Source of the DNA: an uncultured Rhizobiaceae group bacterium | GTDB lineage: Bacteria; Pseudomonadota; Alphaproteobacteria; Rhizobiales; Rhizobiaceae | Direction: 5' to 3' | Assembly (NCBI GenBank): GCA_938009335.1 | Contig: CALLHT010000072.1 | Span: 1 to 14,875, forward strand | Length of the DNA: 14,875 bases | Part shown: positions 13,145 to 14,875 of the stretch, one piece after another | Layout of the letters: each line of letters starts with the position of its first letter | Position numbering within the stretch: the stretch's first letter is position 1 | The notes under the pieces: generated by a model | What the model was told of the DNA's origin: nothing | The model's input: only the letters and a program-made list of their open reading frames with translations | The model's database searches: none | Program-made: the position numbers and the translations under genes

Positions 13145-13169
13145 GTTTTTGCGTTTTGTTGGGATTTTC

Positions 13170-13643
13170 ATGGATAAGACAGATCGAGCTATTCTCTCCA
13201 TCTTGCAGGAGGATGCGACCCTGCCTGTTGCCGATATCGCACGAAAGGTTGGTCTTTCTACCACACCGTGTTGGCGACGAATACAAAAGCTGGAAGAAGA
13301 TAAAGTGATTAGGAAGCGGGTTGCTATACTCGATCCGGTGAAAGTCAATACAGGTGTCACTGTGTTTGTGTCGATCAAGACTGACCAGCACAATGAAGAA
13401 TGGCTGAAACGCTTTGCAGAAGTCATCGCCCAATTCCCGGAAGTTGTCGGGTTTTATCGCATGAGCGGCGATATTGATTATCTTTTGAAAGTGGTGGTTC
13501 CGGATATCACGTCTTATGACTTGTTTTACAAACGTCTGGTTTCAAATATCGAGATAGAAAACGTCTCAAGTGCGTTTGCCATGGAACGGATCAAGGACAC
13601 CACAGAGATGCCCTTGGAATATATGGTTTTGGAGAAGAGTTAG
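13170..13643 (+). CDS. Lrp/AsnC family transcriptional regulator
   Basis: This is a DNA-binding regulator that senses amino acids or related small molecules. The 157-residue protein has the full family layout. The N-terminal winged HTH (1-50) reads MDKTDRAILSILQEDATLPV, then LSTTPCWRRIQKLEEDKVI with the recognition helix. The RAM ligand-binding domain follows (about 65-150) with VVGFYRMSGDIDYLLKVVV and a MPLEYMVLEK tail. GGGA (13161-13164) is 5 nt before the ATG. An upstream in-frame ATG at 13122 would add 16 residues that lie in the palindromic operator, so I reject it. The target is unknown. The gene converges on a dehydrogenase gene with 24 bp between the stops. Confidence 0.95.
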   Translation: MDKTDRAILSILQEDATLPVADIARKVGLSTTPCWRRIQKLEEDKVIRKRVAILDPVKVNTGVTVFVSIKTDQHNEEWLKRFAEVIAQFPEVVGFYRMSGDIDYLLKVVVPDITSYDLFYKRLVSNIEIENVSSAFAMERIKDTTEMPLEYMVLEKS

Positions 13644-13667
13644 GCTCAGTTTTCTAGACTGGCCCAA

Positions 13668-14546
13668 TTAGCCTTTGCTTGCGTTTTTGAGGCGCGCCAA
13701 CAGGCTGGATGTGTCCCAACGATTACCGCCCATGTTCTGCACTTCCGAATAAAACTGGTCGACTGCTGCAGTAATCGGCAAGTTTGCGCCATTGGAACGT
13801 GCTTCTTCCAAAACGATGGATAAGTCCTTGCGCATCCAATCAACTGCGAAACCGTGCTCGTATTCGCCTTTATCCATGGTTTCCCAGCGGTTTTCCATCT
13901 GCCAGGATTGCGCTGCTCCTTTCGAGATCACGCCCATCACAGCTTCGACGTTAAGGCCCGAATTTTGAGCAAAGTGAATGCCTTCGGATAATCCTTGTAC
14001 CAGACCCGCAATACAAATCTGGTTGACCATTTTAGTAAGCTGCCCGCTTCCAACAGGGCCCATTAGGCCAGTCATACGCGCATAGCAGTCAATGATCGGT
14101 TTCGTGCGCTCATAAACTGCCTCATCGCCACCAATCATAACGGTCAGAACACCGTTCTCTGCGCCTGCCTGTCCCCCAGACACCGGCGCATCAAGGAAGT
14201 CGAATTTGCGACTTGCCGCGTCTTCTGCAAGTTCCCGCGCAACAGCAGCAGAGGCGGTCGTATTGTCGATGAACACCGCCCCTTCAGGGATAGTGCTGAA
14301 TGCACCATCCGGTCCAGTAGTGACGCTTCTCAAATCATCATCATTGCCCACACACGCAAAAACAAATTCGCAATCTTTTGCAGCTTCTGCCGGTGTTGCA
14401 GCAGCAGTTCCGCCGAACTCCTTGACCCAAGCATCTGCCTTTTCAGCGGTGCGGTTGTATACAGTTACCTCATGGCCTGCTTTTGCGATGTGTCCCGCCA
14501 TTGGGTATCCCATTACTCCCAAGCCGATGAATGCAACTTTTGTCAT
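13668..14546 (-). CDS. NAD(P)-dependent beta-hydroxyacid dehydrogenase (3-hydroxyisobutyrate dehydrogenase family)
   Basis: This cytosolic oxidoreductase belongs to the family of 3-hydroxyisobutyrate dehydrogenase, tartronate semialdehyde reductase and glyoxylate/succinic semialdehyde reductases. The 292-residue protein has the Rossmann motif GLGVMGYPMAGH (8-19), then VYNRT at the end of the second strand, which favours NADPH. The substrate loop is DAPVSGGQAGAENG (119-132), and the catalytic Lys172 lies in GSGQLTKMVNQ. WMRKDL (237-242) is the C-terminal substrate motif. Length is typical. GGAAGGA lies 7 nt before the ATG. It faces an Lrp-type regulator, which may hint at amino-acid catabolism (valine for example), but the exact substrate is not decidable from sequence. 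Confidence 0.92.
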   Translation of the reverse strand: MTKVAFIGLGVMGYPMAGHIAKAGHEVTVYNRTAEKADAWVKEFGGTAAATPAEAAKDCEFVFACVGNDDDLRSVTTGPDGAFSTIPEGAVFIDNTTASAAVARELAEDAASRKFDFLDAPVSGGQAGAENGVLTVMIGGDEAVYERTKPIIDCYARMTGLMGPVGSGQLTKMVNQICIAGLVQGLSEGIHFAQNSGLNVEAVMGVISKGAAQSWQMENRWETMDKGEYEHGFAVDWMRKDLSIVLEEARSNGANLPITAAVDQFYSEVQNMGGNRWDTSSLLARLKNASKG

Positions 14547-14612
14547 GCCGCTGTCCTTCCCAAATAATTTGTTGTAGTGGTTTTTGACGTTGTTAGTGGA
14601 ATAGATAGAGCA

Positions 14613-14875
14613 ATGCGCAAACTTTTAAAATGGGTTTTCTCCGGTGTTTTCGGGCTAATCGCAATTGGCTTGGTTCTGGTTGCGATCGGGTATGGGGTGT
14701 TACTGCGAACAATCCCTGCTGATAATGCGGAAATAGCGTTAGAGGGTCTCGCATCTTCAACCACGGTAGTCTTCGACGCACATGCGGTCCCTCATATTGA
14801 AGCCGAGGAATATAACGATGCAATGCGCGTTCTCGGGTTTGTTCATGCACGTGACCGCCTATGGCAGATGGAAGT
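14613..14875 (+). CDS. Penicillin acylase family protein (N-terminal hydrolase S45), 5' part only
   Basis: The first 87 codons of a gene that runs off the window are present. The protein starts MRKLLKWVFSGVF and has a hydrophobic segment at about 8-31, which could be a signal peptide or membrane anchor. It continues with TVVFDAHAVPHIEAEEYNDA and RVLGFVHARDRLWQME. These match the start of the alpha-chain region of penicillin amidases (typically RDxxGVPHIxA and GYxHAxDRLWQM). Family members are about 750-800 residues, exported, and self-cleaved at an internal Ser. The nucleophile lies outside the window. Natural substrates may be N-acyl compounds such as acyl-homoserine lactones, which cannot be judged here. 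It is divergent from the dehydrogenase gene with a 66-bp gap. The ribosome-binding site is weak. Confidence 0.85.
   Translation, partial: MRKLLKWVFSGVFGLIAIGLVLVAIGYGVLLRTIPADNAEIALEGLASSTTVVFDAHAVPHIEAEEYNDAMRVLGFVHARDRLWQME

Noticed and set aside
13122..13169. Upstream start for the Lrp-type regulator
   Set aside because: This start lies inside the palindromic operator and adds 16 residues not found in the family. The ATG at 13170 has a GGGA site.

Overview
The window looks like chromosomal DNA of an alphaproteobacterium, most likely of the order Hyphomicrobiales (Rhizobiales), with moderate GC. The signs are the cmk-rpsA pair, a six-domain S1 protein, a PdhS/PleC/DivJ-type histidine kinase, the clan AA aspartic protease plus DUF1289 pair beside a CobT homologue, and alphaproteobacterial palindromic repeats (CCCTTCGACAGGCTCAGGG and CATCCCGG...CCGGGAT types). 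The genus cannot be read from the sequence.

Region 1-1426 has no intact gene. It holds several kinds of palindromic repeat, a block at about 200-660 dense in strong hairpins, a 22-codon stump of a GIY-YIG nuclease gene, and three 17-bp iterons. Region 1427-4529 is a higB-higA toxin-antitoxin pair whose antitoxin stop overlaps the start of cmk, followed by rpsA and a terminator. In many relatives aroA would be expected upstream of cmk. Region 4575-6395 carries dusA and a Tat-exported L,D-transpeptidase with its own terminator. Region 6465-8234 has a TauE/SafE permease facing a two-gene unit (DUF1289 protein and membrane aspartic protease). Region 8354-10854 has a CobT-like protein that has lost its two signature motifs, converging on and overlapping a histidine kinase. 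Region 10855-11243 is mostly a 265-bp MITE-like element with 32-bp imperfect terminal inverted repeats. Region 11244-13045 is a same-strand set of membrane-anchored SNase-type nuclease, GST and Fe-S uracil-DNA glycosylase family protein. Region 13111-14546 is an Lrp/AsnC regulator with a perfect 17-bp palindrome upstream, converging on a beta-hydroxyacid dehydrogenase. The window ends inside a penicillin-acylase-family gene.

Most genes are housekeeping or common accessory functions. The most unusual points are the coupling of a toxin-antitoxin pair to cmk, the apparently catalytically dead CobT homologue in its conserved neighbourhood, the unassigned structured block with two mutually exclusive foldings, the GIY-YIG remnant beside palindromic repeats, and the MITE that occupies the upstream region of the nuclease gene.
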